DNA of 64,000 nt, from NCBI RefSeq assembly GCF_003340475.1, contig NZ_QBKA01000002.1, positions 1,373,501 to 1,437,500 of the forward strand, read 5' to 3'. The position numbers and the translations under genes were made by a program. This DNA is from Alteripontixanthobacter maritimus. GTDB taxonomy: Bacteria; Pseudomonadota; Alphaproteobacteria; Sphingomonadales; Sphingomonadaceae. Shown here piece by piece: positions 47,258 through 57,575 of the stretch. Positions within the stretch are counted from its first letter, which is position 1. Every line of letters begins with the position of its first letter. Under the pieces are notes generated by a model that had not been told where the DNA came from, ran no database searches, and was given only the letters and a program-made list of their open reading frames with translations.

Positions 47258-49735
47258 TCATGGATTTTGCAACGCCTCGTTGGAGGTGCGCGTCCGGCTC
47301 ATTATATCGCCGACCTTGTCGCTGATTTGCTGCACGCTGAAAGGTTTTGGCATGAAGTGCATATTGTCGATGTCAATATCGCGGCGCAGCTGCTCCTCGG
47401 CATAGCCCGACATGAAGAGGAACGGCATCTTCGGGGCGAGAGTACGAATACCGCGCGCCATGGCCGGTCCATCCATGCCCGGCATGACCACGTCCGAAAC
47501 GACCATGTCGAATTTGCGATCATTCCGGAAAGTAGCCAGCCCTTCCTCACCATCGGCGCAGCTTGTTACTTCATAGCCCGCCCGGACCAGCGCCCGCTCG
47601 GCAACGGCGCGGACCATATCCTCATCCTCGACCAGCAACAGCCGCCCGCCGCCTGACCACTCACTGGCGGGTGACGCGCTTGTTTCGGGCGCCGCCTCAG
47701 GCGCTTCGCCAAGATGAACCGGCAGATAGACAGTGAACCGTGCGCCCTTGACTGTCGGCCGCGAAGCATCGCCGCCTTCGACGTTTTCGGCAAAGATAAA
47801 CCCACCGGATTGCTTGACGATACCGTAGACTGTGGACAGCCCCAGCCCGGTGCCCTTACCCAGATCCTTGGTCGTGAAGAACGGCTCGAAAATCTTGCCG
47901 AGGTTTTCCTGCGGAATACCGCGTCCGGTGTCCTGCACCACCAGCACGGTGTAATCCCCGACGGGAATGATTTCGGAGCCCATCTGGCGGACATCCTTCG
48001 CATCAACCCGCCGCGTCAGCATCTCCAGCCGGCGGGGGCCATCACCGCTTTCCAGCATGGCATCGCGGGCATTGACGGCGAGATTGACGATGACCTGTTC
48101 CAGCTGCTGCGGGTCGGCGCGCACCGGGCCCAGATCGCGATCGTGTCGGACGGAGAACTGCACTTTCTCACCCATCAACCGTTTCAACAGCTGGCTGACT
48201 TCGCTCATGACGTCGGGCAATTGCAGGACTTCCGGACGAAGCGTCTGCTGGCGGGAGAAGGCGAGCAATTGGCGCGTCAAACTGGCCGCGCGATTGGAAT
48301 TGGCGCGGATTTGCTGGATATCGTCATAATCGCTGTCGCCCGGCGTGTGGCGGAGCAGCATGAGGTCGCACGTGCCGATAATTGCCGTCAGCACATTGTT
48401 GAAATCATGCGCCACACCGCCGGCCAGTTGGCCAACCGCCTGCATTTTCGTGGCCTGCGCCACCTGCCGCTTCAGCCGCGTTTCCTCAGTAGAGTCCGCG
48501 ATTGATAACAGCACTGCCGCATCGCCCAGACCGCGCACGCCAGCAAGACCCAGTGAAACCGGTTCGTCCGGAGTATCGCGCAGCCGCACCGCCATATCGC
48601 CGGTCGAGGCCGGACCCTTGCCGAACCGGCGGACGGCATCGGCCAGGGCGCCCTTATCTTCGCGCACGGTCAAATCCGACGGATATTGCGGCAGCCCGCG
48701 ATCATACCGCCCGACTGCCCGGAGGAATGACGGATTTGCAAACAGGAAGCGCCCATCGCGATCCGTCATGGCGAGGCCCAGCGGCAGCGCACCCAGCAGC
48801 GATTCCAGCTGCGGCATGTTACCGGCAGCCGCACCTTCCCAGCCGCCACCGATGCCAACGCCGCTATCGATCATCAACATCAACGCCGGCCCGCTACGTC
48901 CTTGCGGACCGGCGACCGTGGCAGTGGACTCGTCCAGCGCCACCTCGATCAGGGTCTGCGGACTGCCCCGGCGTCCCTCTCGCGCGAAATAAATGCGGTC
49001 ACGTTCGTCCGAGCGCAGGAAACCAACGAAGTCCTGACCAGCAAGCGTTGCGTTCGCATCGCCGGAAGCGCGCTCGGCAAAACCGGGGGAAACGGCGCGT
49101 ACTATACCATCCACGCCGACCACTGCCGCTTCTATTCCCGATGCTGTGAGGAGGCGTCCGAACGTGCCGGTTATGCGCGCACCCATCGTTTGCGCTACAT
49201 CTTCCTCCGCCAACTCGCAGAAGCGCCACAGGAGATAGTCTTCGCCCCGACCTGCCCGTTTAGCCTCGACCCGCCAGACATCCGGTGTGCCACTGATGTT
49301 TGACAGCTTCTCGACTTCAGCCGAGCCATCGCGCCATGCCGCCCGGGCGAGGCTGACCAGCCGTTCGACGGCGGGACGCTGCAAATCGAGATTGGGTGGT
49401 GCGGCATCGATCCCGAACGCATCGCGATAGGCGCGGTTTGCACAGACCAGCCGGTTGGCGCGGTCCGTGATAGCGATGGCTTCCTGCGCATGTTCGATGG
49501 CAGCCACTGTAACCGACCAGTCCGGCATGAGCTCGCCCCGCAGTGCTACATCACTGCGAGGTTTGACCAACACAATCAGTGCGCCGAGCAGTACGCCAAG
49601 CGCCGTACCAAATCCTGCGGCAAGCAGGACGCTATCAGATACGAGCCATAATAAAGCGGCGCTGACCAGAACGGCGACCGCGAGACCAGCGTAAAGCGAA
49701 ACGGGGCGAATATCCCGCTCGTCCGGGTGGATCAT
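47258..49735 (-). CDS. cckA: hybrid sensor histidine kinase CckA
   Basis: Master cell-cycle kinase that feeds phosphate through ChpT to CtrA and CpdR. The 825-residue protein has two membrane helices (about 12-33 and 37-57), two PAS-like regions (about 70-190 and 310-420), a HisKA domain with His443 in [14 protein letters not shown], an ATPase domain ([23 protein letters not shown]) and a C-terminal receiver with Asp748 in [13 protein letters not shown]. This domain order and the GGVAHDFNN box are the marks of CckA. Its ATG overlaps the stop of the DUF2062 gene (ATGA), so the two are coupled. Confidence 0.95.
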   Translation of the reverse strand: MIHPDERDIRPVSLYAGLAVAVLVSAALLWLVSDSVLLAAGFGTALGVLLGALIVLVKPRSDVALRGELMPDWSVTVAAIEHAQEAIAITDRANRLVCANRAYRDAFGIDAAPPNLDLQRPAVERLVSLARAAWRDGSAEVEKLSNISGTPDVWRVEAKRAGRGEDYLLWRFCELAEEDVAQTMGARITGTFGRLLTASGIEAAVVGVDGIVRAVSPGFAERASGDANATLAGQDFVGFLRSDERDRIYFAREGRRGSPQTLIEVALDESTATVAGPQGRSGPALMLMIDSGVGIGGGWEGAAAGNMPQLESLLGALPLGLAMTDRDGRFLFANPSFLRAVGRYDRGLPQYPSDLTVREDKGALADAVRRFGKGPASTGDMAVRLRDTPDEPVSLGLAGVRGLGDAAVLLSIADSTEETRLKRQVAQATKMQAVGQLAGGVAHDFNNVLTAIIGTCDLMLLRHTPGDSDYDDIQQIRANSNRAASLTRQLLAFSRQQTLRPEVLQLPDVMSEVSQLLKRLMGEKVQFSVRHDRDLGPVRADPQQLEQVIVNLAVNARDAMLESGDGPRRLEMLTRRVDAKDVRQMGSEIIPVGDYTVLVVQDTGRGIPQENLGKIFEPFFTTKDLGKGTGLGLSTVYGIVKQSGGFIFAENVEGGDASRPTVKGARFTVYLPVHLGEAPEAAPETSASPASEWSGGGRLLLVEDEDMVRAVAERALVRAGYEVTSCADGEEGLATFRNDRKFDMVVSDVVMPGMDGPAMARGIRTLAPKMPFLFMSGYAEEQLRRDIDIDNMHFMPKPFSVQQISDKVGDIMSRTRTSNEALQNP

Positions 49736-50346
49736 GCGCCGTTACCCTCGACCCCTGCCTGCGACGCAGAGGCTGCCGATTGCGCCGCCAGCCGCTCATC
49801 CAGCCGCCGTTGTAATCGCCGTAATCTGCGCGCACGCCGCCGCGATACGAGAAACCGCCACACGACACTTGATCCAAGGTACCCCACCGCCGACGAGACC
49901 ACGGCCATGACGATGAAACCGAACACGGTAACCCCGGCCACTTCGAACCAGCCGACCAGGGCCTCCCACGAAGCGCCGGACATTTGCGCCTGCGCGTTAC
50001 CACCTGTTGCGGCATCGAACTTCAGCACGAACGCACCCGTGCGGTTCGCGGCCCACAGCCAGAACGGCACGGTGAACGGGTTGGTGACGAAGGTGACGAG
50101 CGCCGCCAGCGGCACGTTCGCGCGCGCTGGCAAGGCAAGGAATGCCGCCAGGAAGATCTGGCCCAGCGGAACGATGAAAGCGGCGAAAAGCCCCAGCGCC
50201 ACACCGCGCGGTACGGAGCGGCGGGTAAAGCGCCACAATTCCGGGCTAAGGAACCGGTGGGCAATCGGCGCGAGAAAGCGGTTTTTCGCCATCTCGTCGC
50301 GCGTAGGCATCTTGTTGCCCGCCCAGTTTGTGAAGCGCTGTCCCAT
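49732..50346 (-). CDS. DUF2062 domain-containing membrane protein
   Basis: A 204-residue protein with the DUF2062 opening FTRRSVPRGVALGLFAAFIVPLGQIFLAAFLA and the VTNPFTVPFWLWAANRTGAF segment. Three or four membrane helices are followed by a basic tail (VSRRRARRLRRLQRRL) on the cytosolic side and an Ala/Ser-rich end. The function of the family is unknown. Overlap with cckA suggests co-expression with the cell-cycle kinase; a functional link is inferred only. Confidence 0.8.
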   Translation of the reverse strand: MGQRFTNWAGNKMPTRDEMAKNRFLAPIAHRFLSPELWRFTRRSVPRGVALGLFAAFIVPLGQIFLAAFLALPARANVPLAALVTFVTNPFTVPFWLWAANRTGAFVLKFDAATGGNAQAQMSGASWEALVGWFEVAGVTVFGFIVMAVVSSAVGYLGSSVVWRFLVSRRRARRLRRLQRRLDERLAAQSAASASQAGVEGNGA

Positions 50347-50495
50347 CTGCCCAAGCCTTACAGTCAGTGGCCTGCAATCGAAAGGCCCGCGTCAGACAAA
50401 GTGGGTAGACCATGGTTAATATTTAAGGGGCAGAAGGATCGCTGCCAACGATTGACCGAAGCGCCGGCCAAACCGACCGAGCCCGACATCAGGCT

Positions 50496-50978
50496 CTAAC
50501 CCTTATCGCGCATGATCCGCGCCTTGTCCCGCTGCCAATCGCGGTCCTTCTGGTATTCGCGTTTGTCCTGCGCCTTACGCCCCTTGGCCAAACCCAGCTC
50601 GACCTTCGCCCGGCCTTTCCCGTTAAAATAGACAGAGAGCGGCACCAACGTCATGCCTTTCCGCTCTACCGCGCCGGTCATACGGGCGATCTCGCGCTCC
50701 TTCAGCAGCAACTTGCGGGGCCGTTTGGGTTCGTGGTTCAGGCGGTTGCCGTGGCTGTATTCCGGGATGTTTGCATTCACCAACCAGACCTCCCCGCCAC
50801 GCACCTCGGCATAGGCTTCCGCGATGGAAGCCTCGCCAGCACGCAGGGCCTTCACCTCGGTGCCTTGCAGCATCAGGCCGCACTCGTATTTATCCTCGAC
50901 CGCATAATCGAACCGCGCACGGCGATTTTCCGCGACGGTTTTTTGTTTGTCGAATTCTACAGGTTTGGGGCGTGCCAT
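50496..50978 (-). CDS. smpB: SsrA-binding protein SmpB
   Basis: Binds tmRNA and brings it to stalled ribosomes in trans-translation. The 160-residue product starts [19 protein letters not shown]. The core [33 protein letters not shown], the [12 protein letters not shown] strand, and the tail [16 protein letters not shown]-x-x-K-D are diagnostic. Its ATG overlaps the dapA stop (TAATG). A frame extending to 51038 would run into dapA. The tmRNA gene itself is not visible here. Confidence 0.96.
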   Translation of the reverse strand: MARPKPVEFDKQKTVAENRRARFDYAVEDKYECGLMLQGTEVKALRAGEASIAEAYAEVRGGEVWLVNANIPEYSHGNRLNHEPKRPRKLLLKEREIARMTGAVERKGMTLVPLSVYFNGKGRAKVELGLAKGRKAQDKREYQKDRDWQRDKARIMRDKG

Positions 50979-51871
50979 TACAGAAGCCCGGCATGTTCCA
51001 GCGCGGCGTCCACTTTGGCGCGGGCTGCCTCGCTGCAATTGACCAGTGGCAAACGTACGTCTTCGGGAAACCAGTCATGGACCCGGCTCAGCGCGTATTT
51101 CACAGGAGCGGGGCTGGCATCTTCGAACATCGCGTAATGTAACGGGTAAAGCCGGTCGTTAAGCTTCCGGGCCAGCACCAGATCATTATCCGCGCAAGCT
51201 TGCTGGAACTCCGCACACATGGCCGGCGCGACATTGGCCGTGACCGAAATGCAGCCCTTCCCGCCAGCCGCGTTGAACGGCAACGCCAACTCGTCATTGC
51301 CGGACAGCTGGCAGAAATCGCGCCCAATCCCCATCCGGTGATCGGCCACCCGCGACAGGTCCTCGCTCGCATCCTTGATGGCGATGATCCGGTCAGGGAA
51401 ACGGTTCGCCAGCTCGATTGTCGTCTCGGGCTCGATATCGGTCACCGTGCGGCCCGGGACGTTATACAGCACCATGGGCAAGTCGCCATGCTCCGCCAAA
51501 TGGCTAAAATGCGCAATCAGGCCAGCCTGGCTCGGGCGGTTGTAATAAGGGGCAACGCAAAGCCCGGCGGCCGCGCCAGCCTTTTGCGCGAACTTCATGT
51601 GCAGCAGGGCATTGCGGGTATCGTTACTGCCGCAGCCTGCAATAACCGGGACGCGCCCGGCGGCCTGTTCCACGCACAGCTCCACCACCCGGTGATGTTC
51701 GGCGTTGGAGATGGTCGATGCCTCGCCCGTGGTTCCGCAGGGAACCAGCGCCTGTGAACCGCTTTCGATCTGCCAATCGATCAGCTTGCGAAAGGCGTTT
51801 TCATCGATCCCGCCATCCTTGAACGGCGTGGCAAGCGCGGGAATGGAACCCTGGAAGATGGGAGCGGGCAT
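50978..51871 (-). CDS. dapA: 4-hydroxy-tetrahydrodipicolinate synthase
   Basis: First committed step of lysine and diaminopimelate synthesis, joining pyruvate and aspartate semialdehyde. From the ATG at 51871 the product has 297 residues, the usual length. The Schiff-base Lys166 (IAIKDASED), Tyr136 (VLYNVPGRT) and the Thr47-Thr48 pair (GTTGE) are all in place. An upstream ATG at 51910 would add 13 residues and cannot be ruled out. It is first in a dapA-smpB operon and diverges from the lytic transglycosylase gene. Confidence 0.94.
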   Translation of the reverse strand: MPAPIFQGSIPALATPFKDGGIDENAFRKLIDWQIESGSQALVPCGTTGEASTISNAEHHRVVELCVEQAAGRVPVIAGCGSNDTRNALLHMKFAQKAGAAAGLCVAPYYNRPSQAGLIAHFSHLAEHGDLPMVLYNVPGRTVTDIEPETTIELANRFPDRIIAIKDASEDLSRVADHRMGIGRDFCQLSGNDELALPFNAAGGKGCISVTANVAPAMCAEFQQACADNDLVLARKLNDRLYPLHYAMFEDASPAPVKYALSRVHDWFPEDVRLPLVNCSEAARAKVDAALEHAGLL

Positions 51872-52007
51872 TTGCTTGAAATCCTCGGTAGCTGTTTGCG
51901 TTTGCGACATCACTGGATCGTCACTGCGACACAATCATTCGCAATGCGTCAAATAAAGCGCATGGCGGGTGTTTCGTTCATCGCGCAATAAGGACGCCGC
52001 GCCCATT

Positions 52008-53945
52008 ATGTCCAGCATGGCTCGCAAACATCTGACATTCATCGCACTACTGACCACCCCGATCATGACCGCCTCGGCGCAGGCGCAACCAGCCTGGAAC
52101 CAGGCGCGCGCGGATCTGGTGGCCAGCCAACCCAACCGTACCGCTCAGGTGGTCGATACATGGCAGTTGCTGGTCGACAACCAGAACCTCGGTTTCGACC
52201 GCTATGCCGGGTTCCTCGTGGCTTATCCCGGTTTCCCGCAGGAAGACCGTCTGCGTACGAGAGCGGAAGGCGCGCTGGATAGCGAACCTGTTTCACCCGA
52301 GCGTGTTGTGGCCTATTTCGATACGCACCCGCCACTGACCAATTCCGGCCGCGCACGCTATGCGCTGGCGCTGGCTGCGATGGGCCGGGCGGAAGCCGCC
52401 AAGGTGGCGCTGGAGGCATGGCGCGGCGGCGAAATGAGCAGCCCGTCGGAGGCGTATCTGGTCAGCCAGTTCGGCAGCCGGTTCGGTCCGGAAGATCACG
52501 ACGCCCGGATCGATGCGCTGCTATGGCAGGGTGAGGTCGAGGCGGCAGCGCGCCAAATTGCGAATGTCAGCCCCGCATATCGCGATGTCGCGATGGCGCG
52601 TCTCGCTATGCTGCAGGGTAATGCCCCGTCCATGACACTACCTGCATCGGCACGCAGCGATCCCGGTTATGTCTACAACACCGCGCGCTATTACCGGATG
52701 CAGCGGCAGCTTCCCCAGGCTATCAACCTGCTTTCGTCGCGCCCGGCATTCACTGGCTTACCGCTCGATCCGGAAGCATTCGTCACAGAAATGCTACGCG
52801 TAGCACGCGGCGCGGACGCGCGGTCGGCGCAGCGTATTGCGGCCAAGGTCGACGATCTGTTTGCACCCAATACCGATATTAGCCGCGAGGCGTACAAGCT
52901 GCGCGACGACTATACGTCGCTGATGTGGCTTGGCGGTACGAAGGCATCTTGGGAGCTTGGCGACCACGCGACTGCCGCCCCTCTGTTCTACCGTTATGGT
53001 GCTGCCGCGCAAACGCCGCAGACACGTTCTAAGGGTTTCTATTGGGCCGGACTTGCCTCCGAACGCGCAGGCAACCGTGCCGAGGCGGATCGCTATTACC
53101 GCATGGCGGGCGAATATTCCGATCGCTTCTATGGTATGCTGGCCTTGGAGAAACTTGGTAGCGAAGTGCCCTTCCCGGGCGCACGCAACGCCCAGCAACC
53201 CTCGCCCGAACAAGTCACCGCATTCAATGCCGCTCCCCTCACGGAAGCAGTACGCCATGTGGCCAGAGGCGCTCCGTGGCGCACAGGTATCCAGTTCTAC
53301 CGCACTATCGCGCAGAACGCCGATACGCAAGCGGAACACATGCTGACAACCGAGCTGGCCCGCCAGACCGGACGGCGCGACTTGTCCGTAAATGTCGCAG
53401 AAGCGGCAGGAGCGGACGGCTTCAACCAGTTCGTCGCGCAGGGATTTCCGACGATGGATACCCCGCCGGGTAGCAACTGGACCATGATCCACGCCATCTC
53501 CCGCCAGGAAAGCCAGTTTGCCGAAAATGCGATCAGCCACGCCGGTGCACGCGGTCTGATGCAACTTATGCCGGGGACTGCGCGCGAACAGGCGGGCAAG
53601 CTCGGCATGAATTACATGCAGTCACGGTTGATCGACGATCCGGTTTACAACGTGCAGCTCGGCAATGGCTATTTCGCGCGTATGATGGACTATTACGGCG
53701 GCGCATATCCGCTTGCTATCGCCGCTTATAATGCCGGGCCGGGCAATGTTAACAAATGGCTGCGCCGCAATGGCGATCCCCGCAAAGGCAGCATAGATTG
53801 GGTCACCTGGATCGAGCGGATCCCGATTTTCGAAACCAAGAACTATGTCCAACGCGTGATCGAGAATGCGGCGGTTTACGAGCAGCTCAATCCCGATCGC
53901 GCCCCCGGTGGGCGTGGCCGCGTCGCTGGGGACTTCCTGCGCTGA
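52008..53945 (+). CDS. slt: soluble lytic murein transglycosylase (Slt family)
   Basis: Periplasmic enzyme that cuts peptidoglycan glycan strands. The 645-residue product from ATG 52008 (52017 is an alternative) has a signal peptide (about 1-25, ending TASAQAQ). A long superhelical, Ala/Arg-rich region follows, and the C-terminal SLT domain carries the catalytic Glu501 in ISRQESQF, the GARGLMQLMPGTA motif and IAAYNAGPGNVNKWL. The doughnut-plus-SLT layout matches Slt70-type enzymes. The next gene starts 2 bases after its stop. Confidence 0.92.
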   Translation: MSSMARKHLTFIALLTTPIMTASAQAQPAWNQARADLVASQPNRTAQVVDTWQLLVDNQNLGFDRYAGFLVAYPGFPQEDRLRTRAEGALDSEPVSPERVVAYFDTHPPLTNSGRARYALALAAMGRAEAAKVALEAWRGGEMSSPSEAYLVSQFGSRFGPEDHDARIDALLWQGEVEAAARQIANVSPAYRDVAMARLAMLQGNAPSMTLPASARSDPGYVYNTARYYRMQRQLPQAINLLSSRPAFTGLPLDPEAFVTEMLRVARGADARSAQRIAAKVDDLFAPNTDISREAYKLRDDYTSLMWLGGTKASWELGDHATAAPLFYRYGAAAQTPQTRSKGFYWAGLASERAGNRAEADRYYRMAGEYSDRFYGMLALEKLGSEVPFPGARNAQQPSPEQVTAFNAAPLTEAVRHVARGAPWRTGIQFYRTIAQNADTQAEHMLTTELARQTGRRDLSVNVAEAAGADGFNQFVAQGFPTMDTPPGSNWTMIHAISRQESQFAENAISHAGARGLMQLMPGTAREQAGKLGMNYMQSRLIDDPVYNVQLGNGYFARMMDYYGGAYPLAIAAYNAGPGNVNKWLRRNGDPRKGSIDWVTWIERIPIFETKNYVQRVIENAAVYEQLNPDRAPGGRGRVAGDFLR

Positions 53946-53947
53946 AC

Positions 53948-54472
53948 ATGCGAGCTGCGGGGGCACGTTTCGATAGGTGGGTAGTCGTCGGCGCCGCAGC
54001 CGCGCTTGCTTTGAGTTCAGCCCTGTCCGTACCGGCGTTCGCGAAGGATAGTCTGGGCATATTCGGGAAATGGGCTGCATTCCGTGATGCGGATACGCCG
54101 CGATGCTATGCTATTGCGCGCGCCCGTCCAAGTGGCGTGAGCCGTGCGAATGAGCCCTATGCTTCTGTTGGAAACTGGCCCACGCGTAAAATTCGTGGGC
54201 AGGTGTATTTCAGGCTGTCACACGATGTAGCCGCGAATGGCAAAGTTACTTTGTCTGTTAGCGATAAGACTATCGCGCTCAGCGCCAACGGTGCGAATGC
54301 CTGGGCGCAGAACCGGTCCGGCGACGCTGCCATCGTGGCGGCGATGCGATCCGCAAGTCGCATGACGGTGCGGGGCACACGCGCTAATGGGCGGCGCTTC
54401 AGCGATATTTACGATCTGTCCGGCGCGGCGACCGCGATGGACGCAGCAACTGTCGCCTGCGCCCGGCGCTAG
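53948..54472 (+). CDS. exported hypothetical protein with possible IalB-like fold
   Basis: A 174-residue protein from ATG 53948 (MRAAGARFDRWV) with an N-terminal hydrophobic signal (VVVGAAAALALSSALSVPAFA, cleaved near residue 32). The mature region has FGKWAAFRDADTPRCYAIAR, RGQVYFRLSHDV and a final Cys (VACARR). The FGxWxxFRD...C opening and strand pattern recall invasion-associated locus B type proteins, but the similarity is judged by eye. Its position 2 bases after slt suggests one operon. Confidence 0.65.
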   Translation: MRAAGARFDRWVVVGAAAALALSSALSVPAFAKDSLGIFGKWAAFRDADTPRCYAIARARPSGVSRANEPYASVGNWPTRKIRGQVYFRLSHDVAANGKVTLSVSDKTIALSANGANAWAQNRSGDAAIVAAMRSASRMTVRGTRANGRRFSDIYDLSGAATAMDAATVACARR

Positions 54473-54475
54473 ATA

Positions 54476-54506
54476 CAAAACGGGCCGGAGCAATGCTCCA
54501 GCCCGC
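54476..54506 (-). terminator. intrinsic terminator of the outer-membrane protein gene
   Basis: On the minus strand GGGCTGGAGC and GCTCCGGCCC form a ten-pair stem (one G-T pair) with a three-base loop, followed by GTTTTG. It lies just past the stop codon of the gene at 54527. Confidence 0.85.
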
Positions 54507-54526
54507 CTCGTTGTTTCAGTTCCGAA

Positions 54527-55192
54527 TTAAAACCGGAAGCCGTAACCCACGACGACCTGATGACGGTCGGTGTCAAGGTCGATCCGGTCGCTATCGGGGA
54601 AATCATCCGGGAAGTCGATTTCACCTTCGCTGTAGTTCGAATAGCGGTACTCCAGCTTGATGAAGCTGTTTTCCGACATCGCATATTCCGCGCCGGCACC
54701 AAGACGGTAACCATCGGCATCGAGATCGGTAACGAACTCGGTCGTGCCGGTCGCTGAACGCAGATTGTACTTGGTGTTGGTATAACCACCCTTCACGTAC
54801 ACAAGCGCGCTCTCGCCCGCCAGCACGCCAGCACGCAGGCCGACATAAAGGTCACGGCCCGTGTCTACGTTGCCCAGACCGAAGTTTTCGACGTCGCCGT
54901 CTTCAACGTCGACATCAGCGGTAGAACGCGAATATTCACCTTCAACACCGATCAGAGCGCCGCCGGCAGCAAAGTCGTAACCAACAGCAACACCATAGAG
55001 CAGACCTTCGATGGACTGATCGTTATCTTCGTTGAACTCGTCGTCGATGGAACTGCCTGCACGCGAGACGTCGTAACCCACGATCCCCTCAACGCGTGGC
55101 CCGGTGAAAGTGGAGTCGGTATCCTGCGCTGCGGCAGGGACTGCCAGGCCGAGTGTGGACGCCGAGATGATGAGTGCGAGACTCTTTTTCAT
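54527..55192 (-). CDS. outer-membrane beta-barrel porin-like protein
   Basis: A 221-residue protein with a signal peptide (MKKSLALIISASTLGLAVPAAAQ). Alternating hydrophobic strands such as GLLYGVAVGYDF, LYVGLRAGV, YRLGAGAEYAM and IKLEYRYSNY end in a C-terminal aromatic (VVVGYGFRF). This is the small eight-strand OmpA-like/Omp25 pattern common in alphaproteobacteria. The loops are rich in Asp and Glu. It is a single gene with its own terminator; the promoter should lie in the 258-base gap before rlmN. Confidence 0.88.
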   Translation of the reverse strand: MKKSLALIISASTLGLAVPAAAQDTDSTFTGPRVEGIVGYDVSRAGSSIDDEFNEDNDQSIEGLLYGVAVGYDFAAGGALIGVEGEYSRSTADVDVEDGDVENFGLGNVDTGRDLYVGLRAGVLAGESALVYVKGGYTNTKYNLRSATGTTEFVTDLDADGYRLGAGAEYAMSENSFIKLEYRYSNYSEGEIDFPDDFPDSDRIDLDTDRHQVVVGYGFRF

Positions 55193-55450
55193 TATCTGTA
55201 TCCTGTATTCGTCGCGCACCGAAATTGGCCGCGTCGACATTCATAACCATGCTTTTACTGCTCGGTTTCATGAACCTAAAACAACAAAATATCTGTTGTA
55301 TTTTAGTGACAGAATTAAGGACGAACTGCACTCTCCAATCGACAAGTTGCTAAAGCTTTCCAATCTATGAACGACAAATAACGGATTTCCCCGGCCTTGC
55401 GATCATAGGGAACGCTTTCCCAAACCTCTCTAACCTCTTATACAACCGGT

Positions 55451-56716
55451 ATGGCTGACACAGCATTGATGACGATCCCCGGGCAGGTTGATCCGGTTGC
55501 GGTTCCGCGCGGCATAACGCCGCGCGATGATGGGCGGCTTGACCTGATTGGCCTTCCCAAAGCGCGTATTCGCGAGTTGCTGGCCGAAGCCGGGCTTGAA
55601 GCGAAGCAGGCCAAGCTGCGGGCCAAGCAGGTTTACCACTGGCTATACCACCGCGGCGTGACCGATTTCGCCGATATGACCGACATCGCCAAAACGATGC
55701 GCCCATGGCTGGCGGAGCGCTTCGTTATCGGGCGCCCTAAAGTTGTGGAGGCTCAGCACAGCACGGATGGCACGCGCAAATGGCTGCTGCAAACCGAAGA
55801 TGGCCATGATTTCGAAATGGTCTTCATTCCGGACGACGTACGCGGAACCTTGTGCGTATCGAGCCAGGTCGGCTGCACGCTGAACTGCACATTCTGCCAT
55901 ACTGGCACCATGAGACTGGTCCGCAACCTGACGCCGGGTGAAATCCTCGGTCAGGTCATGCTGGCACGCGACGCGCTGGGAGAGTGGCCGCAGGGTGGCG
56001 CACCCAAAGCGCCGGTTGCCGCGCCTGCGATCGACGACGATGAGGACGAAAACACGGGCTATTCCGCAGACGGGCGTCTCCTTACGAATATCGTAATGAT
56101 GGGCATGGGCGAGCCGCTGTATAATTTCGATCATGTGCGCGATGCGTTGCACATGGTGATGGATGGCGAAGGTTTGGCGCTGTCGAAACGCCGGATCACC
56201 CTTTCTACCAGTGGCGTAGTGCCGATGATGGAACGGTGCGGCGAAGAAATCGGCGTAAATCTGGCTGTCAGTCTGCACGCTGTAACCAAGGAAGTTCGTG
56301 ACGAAATCGTCCCGCTCAACCGTAAATATGGCATCGACGAGCTGTTGGCAGCTTGCAAAGACTACCCCGCCAGCTCCAACGCCCGGCGGATAACGTTCGA
56401 ATACGTCATGCTGAAAGGCAAGAACGACAGCGACGAGGATGCGCGCGAGCTCGTGCGGCTGATTCACAAATACGAACTGCCGGCCAAGGTGAACCTGATC
56501 CCCTTCAACCCGTGGCCGGGCGCGAATTACGAATGTTCCGACCCGGACCGCATTCGCAAGTTCTCGGCCATAGTGTTCGATGCCGGGATCAGCGCCCCGA
56601 TACGGACCCCTCGCGGACGGGATATCGATGCGGCTTGCGGACAACTGAAGACTTCAGCGGCAAAGAAAACGCGGGCCGAGCGGGACCGCGAAGCTGCCCT
56701 GGAGGCAGAAGCCTAA
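55451..56716 (+). CDS. rlmN: 23S rRNA/tRNA (adenine-C2)-methyltransferase RlmN
   Basis: Radical SAM enzyme that adds a methyl group at C2 of adenosine in 23S rRNA and some tRNAs. The 421-residue protein has the Cx3Cx2C cluster motif in [14 protein letters not shown], the [11 protein letters not shown] segment, NLAVSLHAV, and a near-terminal Cys (AACGQLK) that matches the catalytic partner cysteine. Around residues 183-207 it contains an Ala/Pro and Asp/Glu-rich insertion ([13 protein letters not shown]) that most homologues keep shorter. It is monocistronic, 91 bases ahead of the SDR operon. Confidence 0.93.
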   Translation: MADTALMTIPGQVDPVAVPRGITPRDDGRLDLIGLPKARIRELLAEAGLEAKQAKLRAKQVYHWLYHRGVTDFADMTDIAKTMRPWLAERFVIGRPKVVEAQHSTDGTRKWLLQTEDGHDFEMVFIPDDVRGTLCVSSQVGCTLNCTFCHTGTMRLVRNLTPGEILGQVMLARDALGEWPQGGAPKAPVAAPAIDDDEDENTGYSADGRLLTNIVMMGMGEPLYNFDHVRDALHMVMDGEGLALSKRRITLSTSGVVPMMERCGEEIGVNLAVSLHAVTKEVRDEIVPLNRKYGIDELLAACKDYPASSNARRITFEYVMLKGKNDSDEDARELVRLIHKYELPAKVNLIPFNPWPGANYECSDPDRIRKFSAIVFDAGISAPIRTPRGRDIDAACGQLKTSAAKKTRAERDREAALEAEA

Positions 56717-56807
56717 GAACTGTAACGCGGCGTATCTTTCTTTCCCTGAGGCACCCTTTCTGCTTTGAACGGATCATGATCGCCGACAATTCCGATATCG
56801 CACTCTG

Positions 56808-57575
56808 GTGACCTTACCAACGGCCCTCGTCACCGGCGGTGCCAAGCGGATTGGAGCCGCAATATCGCGTGCTTTCGCCGATGCCGGTTATCATGTCGTC
56901 ATCCATTATAATCGCAGCCACACGGAAGCTGACGCGCTGGCTGCCACCCTTCCCAGTGCGCAGACCATCGGCTGCGATCTGCTCGATGCCGAGGCAGCAG
57001 CGGCTATGGTTCGGCAATTGGCCGATACACTTCCAGATTGGCGGGTGCTGGTAAACAATGCAGGTATCTTTGCTGCCGACGCTGTAACCGCGCTCGATCC
57101 GGAAACGAACCAGGAAGCCATGCAGATCAACGCTGCCACTCCGGCCCTGATGGCGCAGACGTTCCTTACGGCAGCGAAGTCGGCTGCGGGGCGGCGCGTT
57201 ATACACTTGACTGACCAGAAGCTGGCGAATTCAAACCCCGATTTTTTCAGCTACACTATGTCGAAACACGCTTTATCAGCGACTATTGCGATGCTGGCGA
57301 AAGGCGCATGCGGTCCGCACGACCGAGTCTACGGCTTGGCCCCCGGCGCCATCCTGCCAAGCCACGATCAAACTCCTGCCGAAACCGAAAAATCCCATCG
57401 TATGAACCTGCTTCAGCGTAAAACCGGTCCAAGCGAGGTCGCAGCAGCAGCGGTGTTCCTTGCCGATGGTTGGCTTGCCAATGGTGAAACGCTGTTTGTC
57501 GATAGCGGGCAACATTTGCTGCAACAGGATCGCGACGTTATCTATCTTGCCCGGCAGGATGGAACTTCGACATGA
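56808..57575 (+). CDS. SDR family oxidoreductase, pteridine reductase-like
   Basis: Starts at a GTG at 56808 (product MTLPTALVTGGAKRIG, 255 residues). It has the TGGAKRIG nucleotide-binding motif, VLVNNAGIFA, and the Ser/Tyr/Lys region with YTMSK near residue 151. The ADGWLANGETLFVDSGQH end is typical of classical SDRs. The TGGAKRIG and NPDFFSYTMSK features recall the FolM/pteridine-reductase group, but the substrate is not proven. The stop overlaps the cytochrome gene start by ATGA. Confidence 0.85.
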   Translation: MTLPTALVTGGAKRIGAAISRAFADAGYHVVIHYNRSHTEADALAATLPSAQTIGCDLLDAEAAAAMVRQLADTLPDWRVLVNNAGIFAADAVTALDPETNQEAMQINAATPALMAQTFLTAAKSAAGRRVIHLTDQKLANSNPDFFSYTMSKHALSATIAMLAKGACGPHDRVYGLAPGAILPSHDQTPAETEKSHRMNLLQRKTGPSEVAAAAVFLADGWLANGETLFVDSGQHLLQQDRDVIYLARQDGTST

